A stretch of DNA of 64,000 nucleotides from Eledone cirrhosa. Taxonomy: Eukaryota; Mollusca; Cephalopoda; Octopoda; Eledonidae. Of this stretch, positions 1 through 10,806 are shown one piece after another; position 1 is the stretch's first letter, and the number at the start of each line of letters is the position of its first letter. The stretch is from assembly GCA_964016885.1 (NCBI GenBank), contig OZ024743.1:166502492-166566491 (forward strand), read 5' to 3'. The notes under the pieces were generated by a model. It made no database searches. It was not told the origin of the DNA and saw nothing but the letters and a program-made list of their open reading frames with translations. The position numbers and the translations under genes are program-made.

Positions 1-100
1 GACACACAGAACCGTGCTCAGTTATGCAGTGAAAGCAAGTAAAAAAAAATGAGACCAGTGAAAAACAATAAAAATTATAAGAATTTACAAGATTTCTTAC

Positions 101-274
101 CAAGTTTAATACCAGGTGGGTCAGAAACCACATGAATCTCTAGATTAAGAGGTAACTCATTTCTCTTCCATTTTGCATCAATCTGGAGCTGATAACCTTG
201 CTTTTGATCTTCATCAGCAGTTGTGATGACAACAGCATCCCAAAATGGAGTATATCCACTGTTTTTATCTTTCC
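101..274 (-). CDS. FPGT: FPGT exon 2 (fucose-1-phosphate guanylyltransferase, N-terminal part)
   Basis: The exon encodes 58 codons and is bounded by an acceptor (ttatag before 274) and a donor (gtaaga after 101). The peptide contains PFWDAVVITTADEDQKQGYQ and ends HVVSDPPGIKL. This matches the start of the nucleotidyl-transferase fold in animal FPGT, where FWD-x-VVIT-AADE and a DPxGxKxG loop precede the glycine-rich GNGGST motif. That glycine motif would be in the next exon, left of the window. FPGT is a cytosolic enzyme that makes GDP-fucose from fucose-1-phosphate and GTP in the fucose salvage route. The exon enters with one base carried from exon 1 and leaves with one base, and exon 1 at 10220 donates exactly that base. 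The remainder of the gene, including most of the catalytic domain, is not visible. The family call rests on remembered motifs rather than an alignment. Confidence 0.85.
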
Positions 275-365
275 CTATAAATAAAGTAGTATAATCATTA
301 TCACCATTATCATTTAACGTTCATTTTCCCTGTAAGGAATACATAATATATAATATTCCGAGCGA

Positions 366-830
366 GAATGGACTGGAGGAGGTTAAGAGAGCATGTACCT
401 CAGCTGATAACAACGGACCTCTCTCCCAGAGTGAAGAGTATATTGTATGATGCTTCTGTGCGAACTTCAATGCTATATAGCAGTGACATGGGCCTTGACT
501 GTAGAAGACCAGTAAAGGCTACAAAGAAATGAAACGAGTATTGGTGTGCATGAACAGTATAGCATAGGCAAACTGCAAGAAAACCTCTATATTGGAACGA
601 TGTCTGATGCAATGTGCAAGAGAGAAGCCTGTGATGGTATGGACATGTGATACATATGAAAGATGACAATTATATAAAAAAAAGTGCAGAGAAATCTCAG
701 TGGATGGGAGGAAGTAGTGAAGACCAACCTCAGGAACCTGAATCTCATGACATAGATGACAAAGTACAGTGAGGATTGGTGGCATGCAGTACTGGAGAAA
801 ACTTTCCTGCCAGCATAAGAATGTGCCCTG
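366..830 (+). mobile_element. 3' end fragment of a non-LTR retrotransposon
   Basis: On the plus strand, broken frames show the C-terminal block seen in the other copies here: arginine-rich VRTSMLYSSDMGL near 455-495, then the downstream stretch with EDWWHAVLEK near 772-800. The stretch 300-345 looks like the usual (GAT)n-flanked 3' tail of this family in the opposite sense. It is 5'-truncated, multiply frameshifted and lies in FPGT intron 1. Confidence 0.6.
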
Positions 831-2718
831 ACCCACCTTGACCACCACCCCTTATTAACTATTTTCAACATCATTACATCTCGCTCCACACAAGATCTCC
901 CTCTTCCACTCATCACCCTATTAAACTCTACCTGCTATACACACAAGACATACTTTCTCTCCCCACATCATCCCAAACCCACATCATATTTGTCACCCCC
1001 CCCCCCCTCTATTATCACTTAGAGGTGATATACTTATCCTGCTGATCCCCCACTTATACCCTGTCCCCTATCCTCCCCCATAGGATAGAGAATCCTTCAG
1101 TCAAGTTTACGGCTAACAATCTCTTTAATACTACTGGTGCCATAAAGTGCACCCAATACACCTTGTAAGGTGGTTGGTGATAGGAAGGGCATTCAGTTGT
1201 ATAAACCATACGAAAAAGGATCAAGAGAACTCTTCAGTTGTGTCAAAACATGATAACTTCTTTAGTGTTAGTTACACAATAAATCTACCCAGTACAGTCT
1301 GTAAAGTGGTTGGTGATAGGGTGATGAAAAAAAGGGCTGAAAAGATGCTTGAGTTGTGTCAAAGACATGACAATATGCTTAGTGTGGTGTCATGATCGAA
1401 TGCACCTAGTCCACTCTGTAGAGTACACAGGGAACATTTAAGCACGATACAGACATCTGGCTCATAGGAGAGGTTAGTAGCATTCTATTTTCATTTCAAT
1501 CTGCAGCAACTATGACTTGCAAAACATCATGACGGTTTTTCAGCTGTATTTTTTACCCAGCTGGGCAATGAAAACACACGCCTGACTCTCAGCAGTCATA
1601 GTTGAATTTTAAGATCCAGTCTGCTTCTGGTACACATAGATACTTAGCAAAAGAATTGTAGAACTATGAGGCAATATTCAAGAACTGTACACAGTCTGCT
1701 ACAGGGGCTAAACAAGCAATTGCAGAATTTTACATATTATTTGAAAGGTCGCATTAGGACTGACAAATTCTTTGTCTGACCTATATGTGGTGCCCAGGTG
1801 CTGACTTATCCCAGGAAATGATCAAACATTGAACTGGATATTTGTTGACTGGAATCATTTCTACCAAATTACAGCCATAGCATATTTCAATTGAAATCCT
1901 GAGAAAATAGGCAGACCAAGAAATTGACAAAACTTTGAGCATTTCAAAAACAAGAAAGGAAGAGTGGATCTCTAAAGGCTGACACTGAAAGAAAAAATAG
2001 TTTTCTTATCCTTGTTCAAAATAGAAGTGCTGAGTTTATCATACTGCAAAGTAGCTGACATTAGGAAGGGAATCCAGCCACAGAAACCATGTCAAAATGG
2101 GATGTATAAGTCATAGCCATCTAATTTGTTTAGTCTCAGAACACGACAATCTATGCAACCCATGTCTACATGGAAAACAGATGTAAAATGATGATTATCA
2201 TTGGGAAATAAGTTACTTCTAGATCAGTTATTTCTTTGAACTTGTGGGTAGCTTAGATGATTTAGAATTTGATCATTAACTGTCCTTGAGCAGTTGCTCA
2301 AGGACAGTTAATGATGCTCCAATAGTTTGAGGACTTATCATCCCTTTCTACTGTAGTAAAAGAACAAAATGAAAACTCATCCTTGCTGAGTCACGTTTCC
2401 ACTACTGAAATTAGTGAAATATGCGAGGCGACCCTTTTTTAAAATTTTTTTTACACTAATCTTTTCCTGTTTGGATTTTTTCCCTGGGAGCTGATTGCCA
2501 TATGTTTGAGAGTCACAGGTTTGGTAGGAAGTTGCCGTTATTTTTTTGCTAATTGTACAATCACTGCTTTTCAATTTTTGCAAAACGATGGGTACATTTA
2601 CACCCACCACGTGTTGAAAGATTGTTTTTTTTTTTTTTAGTTTTTATTCTCCCGTGTTTTCAATGAATCTGACTTCCAAACCTGTCGAAAAAATGGTAAA
2701 TTTATAGAAAGACATCTC
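831..2718. repeat. Intron sequence with degenerate SINE pieces and one hairpin
   Basis: No gene is seen. Two head-to-tail copies of a short SINE-like unit (gtaaggtggttggtgatagg and gtaaagtggttggtgatagg) occur near 1166 and 1300. A related piece lies at 2049-2110. A C-run (about 998-1008) and a T-run (2622-2638) are present. The rest is unremarkable intron of FPGT apart from the hairpin listed separately. Confidence 0.5.
2272..2315. repeat. 44 bp near-perfect palindrome (21 bp arms, 2 bp loop)
   Basis: Arm 2272-2292 is the exact reverse complement of 2295-2315, with GT between them. The arm core is CTGTCCTTGAGCA. It could extrude as a cruciform or fold as RNA in the FPGT pre-mRNA. No flanking element was recognised. 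Confidence 0.9.
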
Positions 2719-3366
2719 TGTAAGGGATAAGTGAATAGATGGTATGATGGTTTCAATGCAAAGAATAATACCAGGATTGTATTGTTACAATGTTTATTTT
2801 ATTATAACAATATTCAATTTGAATATTGAATGATAAAATCTATAACATGAAATATTTGCACAATATGCAAGCCACGTAAATGCAAGTAACACAGAATACG
2901 ATTATAATAGAATTGTATTGTATCTGAAAGATACAATATGACAAACAGAAATGGTGCATGTAAAAATGCAAACAGTGTGAACTTACTATGTGTGCGTGTG
3001 TGCGTATTAGTATACTTTCTTGTTTTTTGCAATAGTAGTAATCAATAAGCCAGGCGGGAAAGGCGTGTGAGAAATTAGTGGACAGACGTTTTTCATGAAG
3101 AAAGATTTTGACAGCGTAGGTGAAATGTCCATTCTTGTCTGTGGTATCACTTTTTCTGCTGGGCGTAAACAACCCTTGTATTTATAAGGGTTGAAGTTAA
3201 AAGGATAGATATATCCTCTGACCTCTTTTCTGCCAGGCATAAACAACCTCTGACCTATGGTTAGCATCTCCCAAGGGGTTGGTTTGCCGGGCGTAAACAA
3301 CTAACCACGGCTTGTCCCAGAGGCGGGAAAGCTCAGATTCGGTTTCGAATCTTCGCTGCTGTTATA
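2719..3366 (-). repeat. 3' LTR of the Ty3-type element
   Basis: This 648 bp repeat is the partner of 7794-8435. It begins TGTAAG and ends GTTATA in plus orientation. The left flank ends in the proposed target duplication (TCTC). Confidence 0.9.
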
Positions 3367-3388
3367 GTAAACCCCCTCCCCCCCTTCC
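3367..3388 (-). other. Polypurine tract of the Ty3-type element
   Basis: On the minus strand this reads as a G-rich purine run (GGGGGGGAGGGGG) immediately before the 3' LTR, the position where plus-strand DNA synthesis is primed in LTR retrotransposons. Confidence 0.75.
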
Positions 3389-3749
3389 AGCGAGAAAGCT
3401 AAAGATTGAACGATCTAGGTGTATGTGGAATTAAGATAGGTATGACTAGGTGTGTTGTTGAAGAAAATCAGAAAAAAAAATACATTAAAGTCATTTGCAA
3501 ACAGGCAAAATGAAAGAAAACATGCAAAGCAAAACAAATTTACATGCAGGAAAATGTACTGTGATGTTACAAAAAATTGAAAATGTTCATTTATTTCATA
3601 GAAATGGAAAAATGTTCTTTTGTCTGTTCTTTTGATGTGTGTGATGCACAGAGTCAATTGATTTGTGTGTAGCAATAGTTCATGACCACAGAAATTGGCC
3701 GATTCATTGAAATGTACAAATTAGCAGAAATGTCAACCAGATGCATAAT

Positions 3750-5352
3750 TTGTGCTTACCCGATAAACTTGTACGTATCGCGTGGGCCATCGGACTGTTC
3801 TTCCAGATTTGGTGTGTCGGGGTTCAGCAGAATTTGTTGTGTTTGTGTCGGGCAAAGTTGTTGGTGAGTCTGCTGGAGAAATGGTGGGTACTGGTGGCAA
3901 ATCCTGTTCCATAAACGCTTTTTTTAAACGGTCAATGGAGACGGTATTTCATTTCCCGTTCAAGTCGAGGACGAAATACTTAGGGCATTTCCGTATCACC
4001 TTATAGGGCCCGGAATACGGCGGACGAAGTTGCGATGGAATACCATCATTTCTAACGAAAACATGCGTCCATGTATCGATGTCTTTTGGTATGTGTGAAG
4101 TAACGTGCTGTTGTTTAGGGGCTGAAGGGGACAGATGCGACATCGATGACCGTAAACGGTGCACATATTTTGTTGGATCTGGAAGTTCTTGTGGCGAAAC
4201 AGGAGTGATCATTTGGCCGGGTAGAGCGAGTACCATGCCATAAACCATTTCAGCCGGAGAATGTCTGACTCCCTCCTTAACAGTGGAACAAATACCAAGA
4301 AGAATGAGTGGGAGGTATTCGAACCAGTTAGTGGAGTCTGCGTAAGCCTTGATGGCTGCTTTTAGTTGACGATGGAAGCGTTCTACCATGTCGTTAGATG
4401 CAGGGTGATACGCCGTTGTACGGATGTGTTTACACCCGAGGAGACGAGTCAGCTCGGTAAAGAGGTGCGAATCGAACTGACATCCTCTATCCGTAGTGAT
4501 GGTCGCGGGTGTGCCGAAACGCGAAACCCAGTGAAACACTAGCGTTTTAGTGACAGTTTCTGCGATAATATCCGTCAGGGTAAAAGCTTCTGGCCAGCGA
4601 AAATATCGGTCGACACAGGTGAGAAGATGAGTGTAGTTGTGAGAAGGAGTCAAAGGTCCAATGATGTCTATGTACACATGTTGGAACCGTGCATCAGGTG
4701 TTGCGAAAGAACCAATCGGGGCTTTGATATGCCGGTGAATTTTCGCCTTCTGGCACGCGATACAGTTCCTAGCCCATTCGCGGGTGTGCTTGTTGATGGT
4801 GGGCCACACAAAACGGGCAACCATCAGTTTCTGCGTGGCACGGATGCCAGGATGTGCCAGAAAATGCAGTGCCAAAAAAACGTTGCGTCAATGTTTCCGG
4901 GGTACATATGGGCGCTCATGGCTTGTGGAGATGTCGCACCAAATATAACCCGAAGAAGAGGGCAGCGGGCATTCCTGCAATTTCAAGGATGATTTCCTGA
5001 GCTGTAGCAGTTCCTCGTCATTCTGTTGATCCGCTGCAATCTTATGGAGATCGATAGTTGCAGTGGTGTGGATTGCGTTAAGCTCCATGCGCGACAGGGC
5101 ATCAGCTGCTGAGTTGGTGACACCCTTAATGTACCGAATATCAATAGTGTACTGAGAAATGAAGTCCAGATGTCGGACCTCCCTGGGTGAGTGGCGATCA
5201 GGCTTGGCATTGAACGCGTACACTAGTGGTTTGTGATTGGTGTATATGGAGAACACACGACCTTCTAGCATGTGTCGAAAATGCTTGACAGCAAGGTATG
5301 CTGCCAATAATTCACGACTGAATGTGCTGTACTTAGTTTCGGCGGGTTTTAA
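3750..5352 (-). pseudogene. RNase H end and integrase part of pol (Ty3-type), disrupted
   Basis: The frame continues past the TGA at 5353 with YLAVKHFRHMLEGRVFSIYT, HKPL and ADALSR of RNase H. A second TGA (4888-4890) falls just before the integrase zinc region, which reads HFLAHPG then CIACQKAK (HHCC type). The catalytic core follows with [18 protein letters not shown] and [10 protein letters not shown], supplying the D, D and E residues. The C-terminal part ends VLDLNGK at a third TGA (3949-3951), after which TVSIDRLKKAF and SGRTVRWPTRY continue in frame to about 3750. All three stops are TGA. Confidence 0.9.
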
Positions 5353-7027
5353 TCACTTAGAGAAAAAAGATACAGGTCGCCCAATATCACCAGAGAATTG
5401 TTGAAGCACACCTCCAACTCCGAAATCGGATGCATCAGCCAATACACACATTGGGGCGTCAGGTTTGGGGTAACTCAGCCTTGTAGCCTCGGACAGCATT
5501 TTCTTCAACTCAGCGAAAGCGGTACATTCTTTTTCGCTGAGATTGAAGTTTGCGTTTTTGGTTGTACGCTGCCGCAGCAAATCTGTGAGCGGTTGGGCTG
5601 TCTCTGCACAGTGGGGTATAAATCTTCTGTAGAAGTTCACCAGGCCAAGAAATTCTCGCAGTTTGCGGAGAGATGTGGGCTGTGGTAAAACCAATGATGG
5701 ATTTGACCTTCTCCTTAAGTGGGCGAATACTATCTTTGTCAATGATGTGTCCCAGAAAATGAAGGGACGCAACTCCGAACTCACATTTGCTGGGGTTGAT
5801 AACAATTCCGTATTCACACAAACGTGCGAATAGCAGGTGCAGGTGCCTCTCATGTTCTTCATGGGAGCCGCTGGCCACCAGTAAGTCATCAATGTATATA
5901 CAAAAGGTAGACATCTGGTGACTATCGATGAACCGTTGCAATGTCTGCGCTGCATTACGCAAACCAAAAGGCATACGCAGGAATTCGAACATTCCAAAGT
6001 GTGTTGTGACAGCGGTCTTCGGAATATCAGCGGGCCCCACAGGTATCTGATTGTAAGCTCGTACAAGATGGATCTTCGAAAATATGCGAGCTCCGTGCAG
6101 CGAACTAGAGAAGTCCTGTAGATGAGGCACTGGATAAGAGTCAGGCACGGTGCAGTTGTTCAGTGCACGGTAGTCGCTACAGATTCGCCAGTCGTTCGAC
6201 GACTTCTTAGGTACACAATATATGGGTGAGGACCAGTTGGTGCTGGACGGATGTATGATGCCGAGATCCAGCATGTGTTGAAATTCTTGTCTGACGGACT
6301 TCAGACGGTCTGGTGGTAGCCTTCTAGGTCGTGCAGCGACAGGTGGGTCGTGTCTTTTTATGTGGTGGGTGACGTCATGTTTTACAGGGCAGGCGTTGAA
6401 TACTGGTCGAGCTACATCTGGGTATTTGTTGATTATATAGCTGTGCCGGGTTGTTGTTGCCGATCGTGAAATAACTGGACTGACTGTGGCTGTCCGAGCG
6501 GCTATGTCGCGCACAGCGAAACCAGTGGGATTGTCAACGAGTCGTTGGTTTTTCTGGTCTACTAGCAGTGAGAAGTGCTGAAGAAAATCAGCTCCTAAAA
6601 TAGGGGTCGGCAGCTTAGCCACAACAAATAACCACTGGAAAGTGCGGCGTAGTCCTAAATTTAGTGTCAGGGACTGCTCTCCGTAGGTCGGAATATGTGA
6701 ATGATTCACTGCATGGAACCATGCTGGTGTTTCTTTCCTTTTTCCCGGAACGCAGGAAACCGGGATGATGCTGACTTCAGCACCGGTGTCGGCCAGGAAA
6801 CGCGTGCCTGTGACGCGATCCTGAATGAAAAATAGGCGACTTTGATTATTAGGGCCAGAATCGTCTGTCGCATTCAGTTTTCTGGCTGTGTCGTTTCCCT
6901 GATTCGACATCGACACAATATGAACAGGGATGGCTGCACTTGCGCGCCCGTCTTCCAAATTTTTGGTGGTACCAACACATTTCCGGTGAATCATGGGATG
7001 CGCTCGGACTTCTTGAGGGACCACCAA
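5353..7027 (-). pseudogene. Protease, reverse transcriptase and RNase H part of pol (Ty3-type), disrupted
   Basis: Reading down from about 6850, the aspartic protease shows the active-site run [12 protein letters not shown]. The reverse transcriptase follows with [23 protein letters not shown] and the catalytic YIDDLLVAS. After FLGHII the first frame is lost near 5690 and the reading continues in another frame with [16 protein letters not shown] and the RNase H start LADASDFGVGGVLQQF. This second frame ends at a TGA (5353-5355) directly after SFFSK. At this and two later stops the related element at 52-54 kb has arginine or lysine codons, so these look like decay of an ordinary coding frame. 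The product would copy the element RNA into DNA in cytosolic particles if intact. Confidence 0.9.
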
Positions 7028-7039
7028 ATCGGGGAGTTC

Positions 7040-7780
7040 GACTGTTAGACCGACGTGTGGCAGGGTTACCCAGTGACAAGGCCTGAATTTGTTGCGTCAA
7101 GGCATGTATCTGTTGCTTGCTGTGCCAGTAACTGGTGTAGATCGGGCATCTCTGTGGTACTGGAGGGCTGAAGGAAAGGATTGGTGGAATGGACGGCTGG
7201 CGGTACATTCGCTAAAGTTGAGTGCAGATGTGGTACCTCCACGATCTTATCTGCCAGCTCGGCGAGTTCTTCAATGGAGGTGGACTCCCTGGTGGAGGCT
7301 AAGACAACTTGTGTGGCAGAAGGCAAACGCTGGAGAAGAGTTGCTTGAAAATTTCATCTGGGAGTTTATGTTCTCCCAGGAGCTGCTTCATTCGCCGTAG
7401 GAGTTGCGTCGGCTTTTTATCTCTTAATTCCTCCAATATGAGGAGCTGGTGCAAGCGCTTCTGCTGCGACTCCGACACCCTTTTAATTAACGTTGTTTTA
7501 AATGTGTCATATGACACAGAGCCGGGTGGTGCTAAAATGAGGTCTCGAACCTCATTCATAATCTCCGGAGACATGTGTGAGACGAGATGCCTCGCTAACG
7601 ATCCGGTTCGATGCGAACTGCGCTTCGATGTGCGCGAACCACAGTATTGGAACATGCACTCAGAATGGTGGTATCCTTAATGTAAACGCCGCCCGGACTG
7701 CCATTTCAGCCGTAGATGAATCGTCGTGTGCTAGAGACATCATTTGTAGTGAATAATCAGAAGGTTGTGTGTCTGTTTCA
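7040..7780 (-). pseudogene. gag remnant of the Ty3-type element
   Basis: At least two frames on the minus strand contain gag-like sequence: MSPEIMNEVRDLILAPP near 7570, then LLILEELRDKKPTQLLRR near 7440. Such helical segments are typical of Ty3 capsid C-terminal regions. A following segment (7066-7326) is Ser/Thr/Pro-rich linker. The nucleocapsid-like stretch [14 protein letters not shown] (about 6965-7010) has the C-x3-H-x9-C spacing common in this group rather than a classical CCHC knuckle. Frame changes near 7615 and 7300 mean that no intact gag is present. Confidence 0.75.
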
Positions 7781-7791
7781 TGGGGTCACCA
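7781..7791 (-). other. Primer binding site of the Ty3-type element
   Basis: Read on the minus strand, TGGTGACCCCA starts two bases after the end of the 5' LTR. The leading TGG would pair with the CCA end of a tRNA primer. The same TGGTGACC start occurs after the LTR of the element at 51.4 kb. Confidence 0.75.
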
Positions 7792-7793
7792 GT

Positions 7794-8435
7794 TGTAACG
7801 CATAAGTGAATAGATGGTATGATGGTCTCAATGCAAAGAATAATACCAGGATTGTGTTGTTACAATATTTATTTTATTAAAACAATATTCAATTTGAATA
7901 TTGAATGATAAAATCTATAACATGAAATATTTGCACAATATGCAAGCCACGTAAATGCAAGTAACACAGAATACGATTATAATATAATTGTATTGTATCT
8001 GAAAGATACAATATGACAAACAGAAATGGTGCGTGTAAAAATGCAAACAGTGTGAACTTACTATGTGTGCGTGTGTGCGTATTAGTATACTTTCTTGTTT
8101 TTTGCAATAGTAGTAATCAATAAGCCAGGCGGGAAAGGCGTGTGAGAAATTAGTGGACAGACGTTTTTCGTGAAGGAAGATTTGACAGCGTAGGTGTCTG
8201 TTCTTGTCTGTGGTATAACTTTTTCTGCCGGACGTAAACAACCCTTGTATTTATAAGGGTTGAAGTTAGAAGGATAGATATATCCTCTGACCTCTTTTCT
8301 GCCAGGCGTAAACAACCTCTGACCTGTGGTTAGCATCTCCCAAGGGGTTGGTTTGCCGGACGTAAACAACTAATCACGGCTTGTCCCAGAGGCAGGAAAG
8401 CTCAGATTCGGTTTCGAATCTTCGTCGCCGTTATA
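7794..8435 (-). repeat. 5' LTR of the Ty3-type element
   Basis: This 642 bp repeat matches 2719-3366 along its whole length with scattered substitutions and small indels. In plus orientation it begins TGTAAC and ends GTTATA, a six-base imperfect inverted end. Several short internal motifs recur (for example gccgggcgtaaacaac-like units near 8225, 8300 and 8355), giving the U3/R region a tandem look. Confidence 0.9.
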
Positions 8436-9105
8436 TCTCCACCAATTTCAGTGGGAAATAATTTGTGTGTGCTACCAACTAATCTTACCTCCGAATATGC
8501 TGCGGGGAGGGGTGAGCGGTCCTCTCGGACTTTTCATCACCATTCCCGGCGTTAGGATTAGGATTAAGTTTAATTGATAGCACACGAAAAAAAAAAAAAA
8601 AAAATTAGTTGTTTACTATTTTATTTGGAAAGGTTTTCTTATTTAAAAAAATGGAAAAAAACGATGTAAAAAGTGAAAGTGACATGTAGCTGTGAAAATG
8701 TGGATTTGTTTTGGTGAAAAGAGAAACTTACATAAAGTGAAACTACTATGCTTTTATTTCTATATACATAGACACACATACACATATATATTCCGCCAAG
8801 CGTGAAACTAATACACTTCAGATTATTGAATCCTCTTGTTTCCTTGATTTATATATATAAATATAAATACACATATCTAACTAACATATATATATAAAAC
8901 CTGCGTGGGACATACACACATATTTTTTTACTTCTTCCAGCCGACGCGCGCGCGCCCCCACACATACACATATATATATATATAATATAATATATTATAT
9001 TATATATTATATATATTATGTATACTCCAGTCCTACAAACTGTAGAGTGCTTCTTATCCGATATCTGCATTGCTTTATTGTACTACAATAAAACTCACCT
9101 CCTAC

Positions 9106-9162
<57 letters not shown>

Positions 9163-9524
9163 CTGTATGTGTGTAAATAAAGAGAGACCATTTATTTCTC
9201 TATGCTTTTCAATGACAGACCTCTTTTAGCAACAGTTCAACTCATCATGAGTTTAGCGTGGAATTTAACCTCTTTCTCTATTAATTATTCTATAATGCCT
9301 CTACTTTCAGATTTTTCTTTTGAATATCAGAAATTCGGAATCTGCTAAAAAATAATTTGTTTATCATCTTTTGAAGAAAAATATTAATAAAAATTATTTT
9401 TTGTAAAATTAGCATTAGGGCTGTGTGTGCGTGTGATTTGAAATGTATAAATATATTTTTGCTTTTGTAATTACATTTTCATCCTTTATAAATTAAAACT
9501 GAAACAACAGCATTTCAAACGCAA

Positions 9525-9557
<33 letters not shown>

Positions 9558-10219
9558 TATATAAACAAAACGTACTATTACTAGTCCTAAACAGTTACCC
9601 CCTCTCGCTCTTTAAATTAACATAGGGGTTCGACAACAAATGCAGATCGATAAATAGGTACCAGACTTGAAACAAATAAGTAGAAATAAGAGATGGTCGG
9701 CTAAATCAAGGCGATGAAATCTAATAACTGAAACCAGTAAAAAAATAAATATATATTTCTTTTTAATAACAAAATAGATTGTTTTGCAAATTCTAAGGCA
9801 TAATAAAAACACATTCAGTATTTTTATAGGTTTATAATTGTTTTTGCAATTTTATTATGGGGTTAGTATAAAACAGACACGTTTGCAACACATGCCTGAA
9901 ATATATTGACGTATGTGACAGAATGTCGTGAACTATGCCTTTCTCAGTTGTCACATTTAATATAGTATATATGGTTAATTTTGTTTATAAACATTTCTAT
10001 ATTATCTATGTATTGAATTGATTTGTTTATGAACAGTTCTATATTTTCTATGTTTATTATAGTTGTAATATGTCTGAAAATACTATATATCTTAATATTG
10101 TATAGATTGTGCAGGTTGATAATATCATTATAAATCTCAACGAAAATTTAATAATTGGCGACGAGGCTAACACAGGGCATCTTTATTTTTATTTTACAAC
10201 GAATAAACAAATTACTTAC
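8436..10219. repeat. FPGT intron 1 remainder with simple repeats
   Basis: No coding sequence is seen. It contains an A-run (8586-8604), an AT-palindromic block around 8968-9017, a (TA)n then (GT)n tract at 9107-9162 and another short (TA)n at 9532-9555. The rest is AT-rich intron. Candidate splice branch and pyrimidine signals for exon 2 lie far away at 275-300. Confidence 0.6.
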
Positions 10220-10301
10220 CTCTAATTTTGTCATATTTACTGAACAAATCCCTCATAAAATGAACAACTTTTATCAGAGAAGTATTTTCAAGCGAATCCA
10301 T
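10220..10301 (-). CDS. FPGT: FPGT exon 1 with start codon
   Basis: The exon runs from an ATG at 10301-10299 to a consensus donor (gtaagt) after 10220 and encodes 27 codons plus one base. The peptide MDSLENTSLIKVVHF continues to RDLFSKYDKIR and then joins exon 2 to give IRGKDKNSGYTPFWD. This resembles the N-terminal helix of animal FPGT, which leads into the FWD strand. An in-frame TAG lies four codons upstream of the ATG, so the start is firm and no longer N-terminus is possible in this exon. The reading phase matches exon 2 exactly across a 9.9 kb intron that carries a complete LTR retrotransposon. The 5' untranslated region and promoter must lie above 10302. I see no TATA box there and cannot mark a transcription start. 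Confidence 0.8.
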
Positions 10302-10800
10302 TGAAACGATTGACTACCTGCGACTTTCAGAATTACCTCCCTTAGTTTTGATTACCTACCAAATACGCAACCTCTATTGAATTAGACCGTAAGATCAAAA
10401 GTATACCGACCGTGACCATCCAATCATAACATGGCGATGCTTGAGTTTGTCACACTGCAGCTAGTATAGTTATGTTTGACGACCAGCGATCTAGGGCTAA
10501 ATAATAGCTAATGACACACACAGACATATGCATACACATATCACAATATATAACTGGTATTCATCTAATTTGAAGGGAGACAAAAACAAAATCCACTCAT
10601 ATTTTTTTAGTATAAAACACCTGCTGGATTGACTTAACTGGGATTAATTAGCAGTAGCACTAACACAGCGTGATTCACAATAGAGGTGAATATGAAGGCA
10701 TATACGATATGCTTATGAATAATAAACATAAAAATCTCGTTACGAGATTTATATCATGTAACGGTACTCGAAGAGCCCTTCAGATAAACCCCATTCCAGC
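10302..10800 (-). promoter_or_regulatory. Presumed FPGT 5' UTR and promoter region
   Basis: The stretch above the FPGT start codon has an in-frame stop but no recognisable TATA box or long open frame. It should hold the transcription start because exon 1 is the first coding exon. This is inferred from position only. Repeats begin at about 10807. Confidence 0.35.
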
Positions 10801-10806
10801 CACTTG

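Larger units (their letters stand above)
2719..8435 (-). mobile_element. Full-length Ty3/gypsy-type LTR retrotransposon
   Basis: The element is 5.7 kb and reads on the minus strand. It has two similar LTRs (2719-3366 and 7794-8435), a primer binding site beside the 5' LTR, a G-rich polypurine tract beside the 3' LTR, and gag and pol remnants between them in the order gag, protease, reverse transcriptase, RNase H, integrase, which is the Ty3 order. Flanks share TCTC (2715-2718 and 8436-8439), or ATCTC if the LTR edge is moved by one base, as expected for a target duplication. Pol is recognisable throughout but carries a frameshift near 5690 and three in-frame TGA stops. It sits in FPGT intron 1 in the same orientation as the gene, so its LTR poly(A) signals could interfere with the host transcript. 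Confidence 0.93.

Noticed and set aside
2377..2610. Minus-strand frame starting MVGVNVPIVLQKLKSSDC
   Set aside because: No motif, no matching splice phase with FPGT exons and no second line of support; the FPGT start is explained by the exon at 10220-10301.
9000..9150. CRISPR-like or tandem array
   Set aside because: Only simple dinucleotide repeats; no spaced direct repeats, and the genome is animal.
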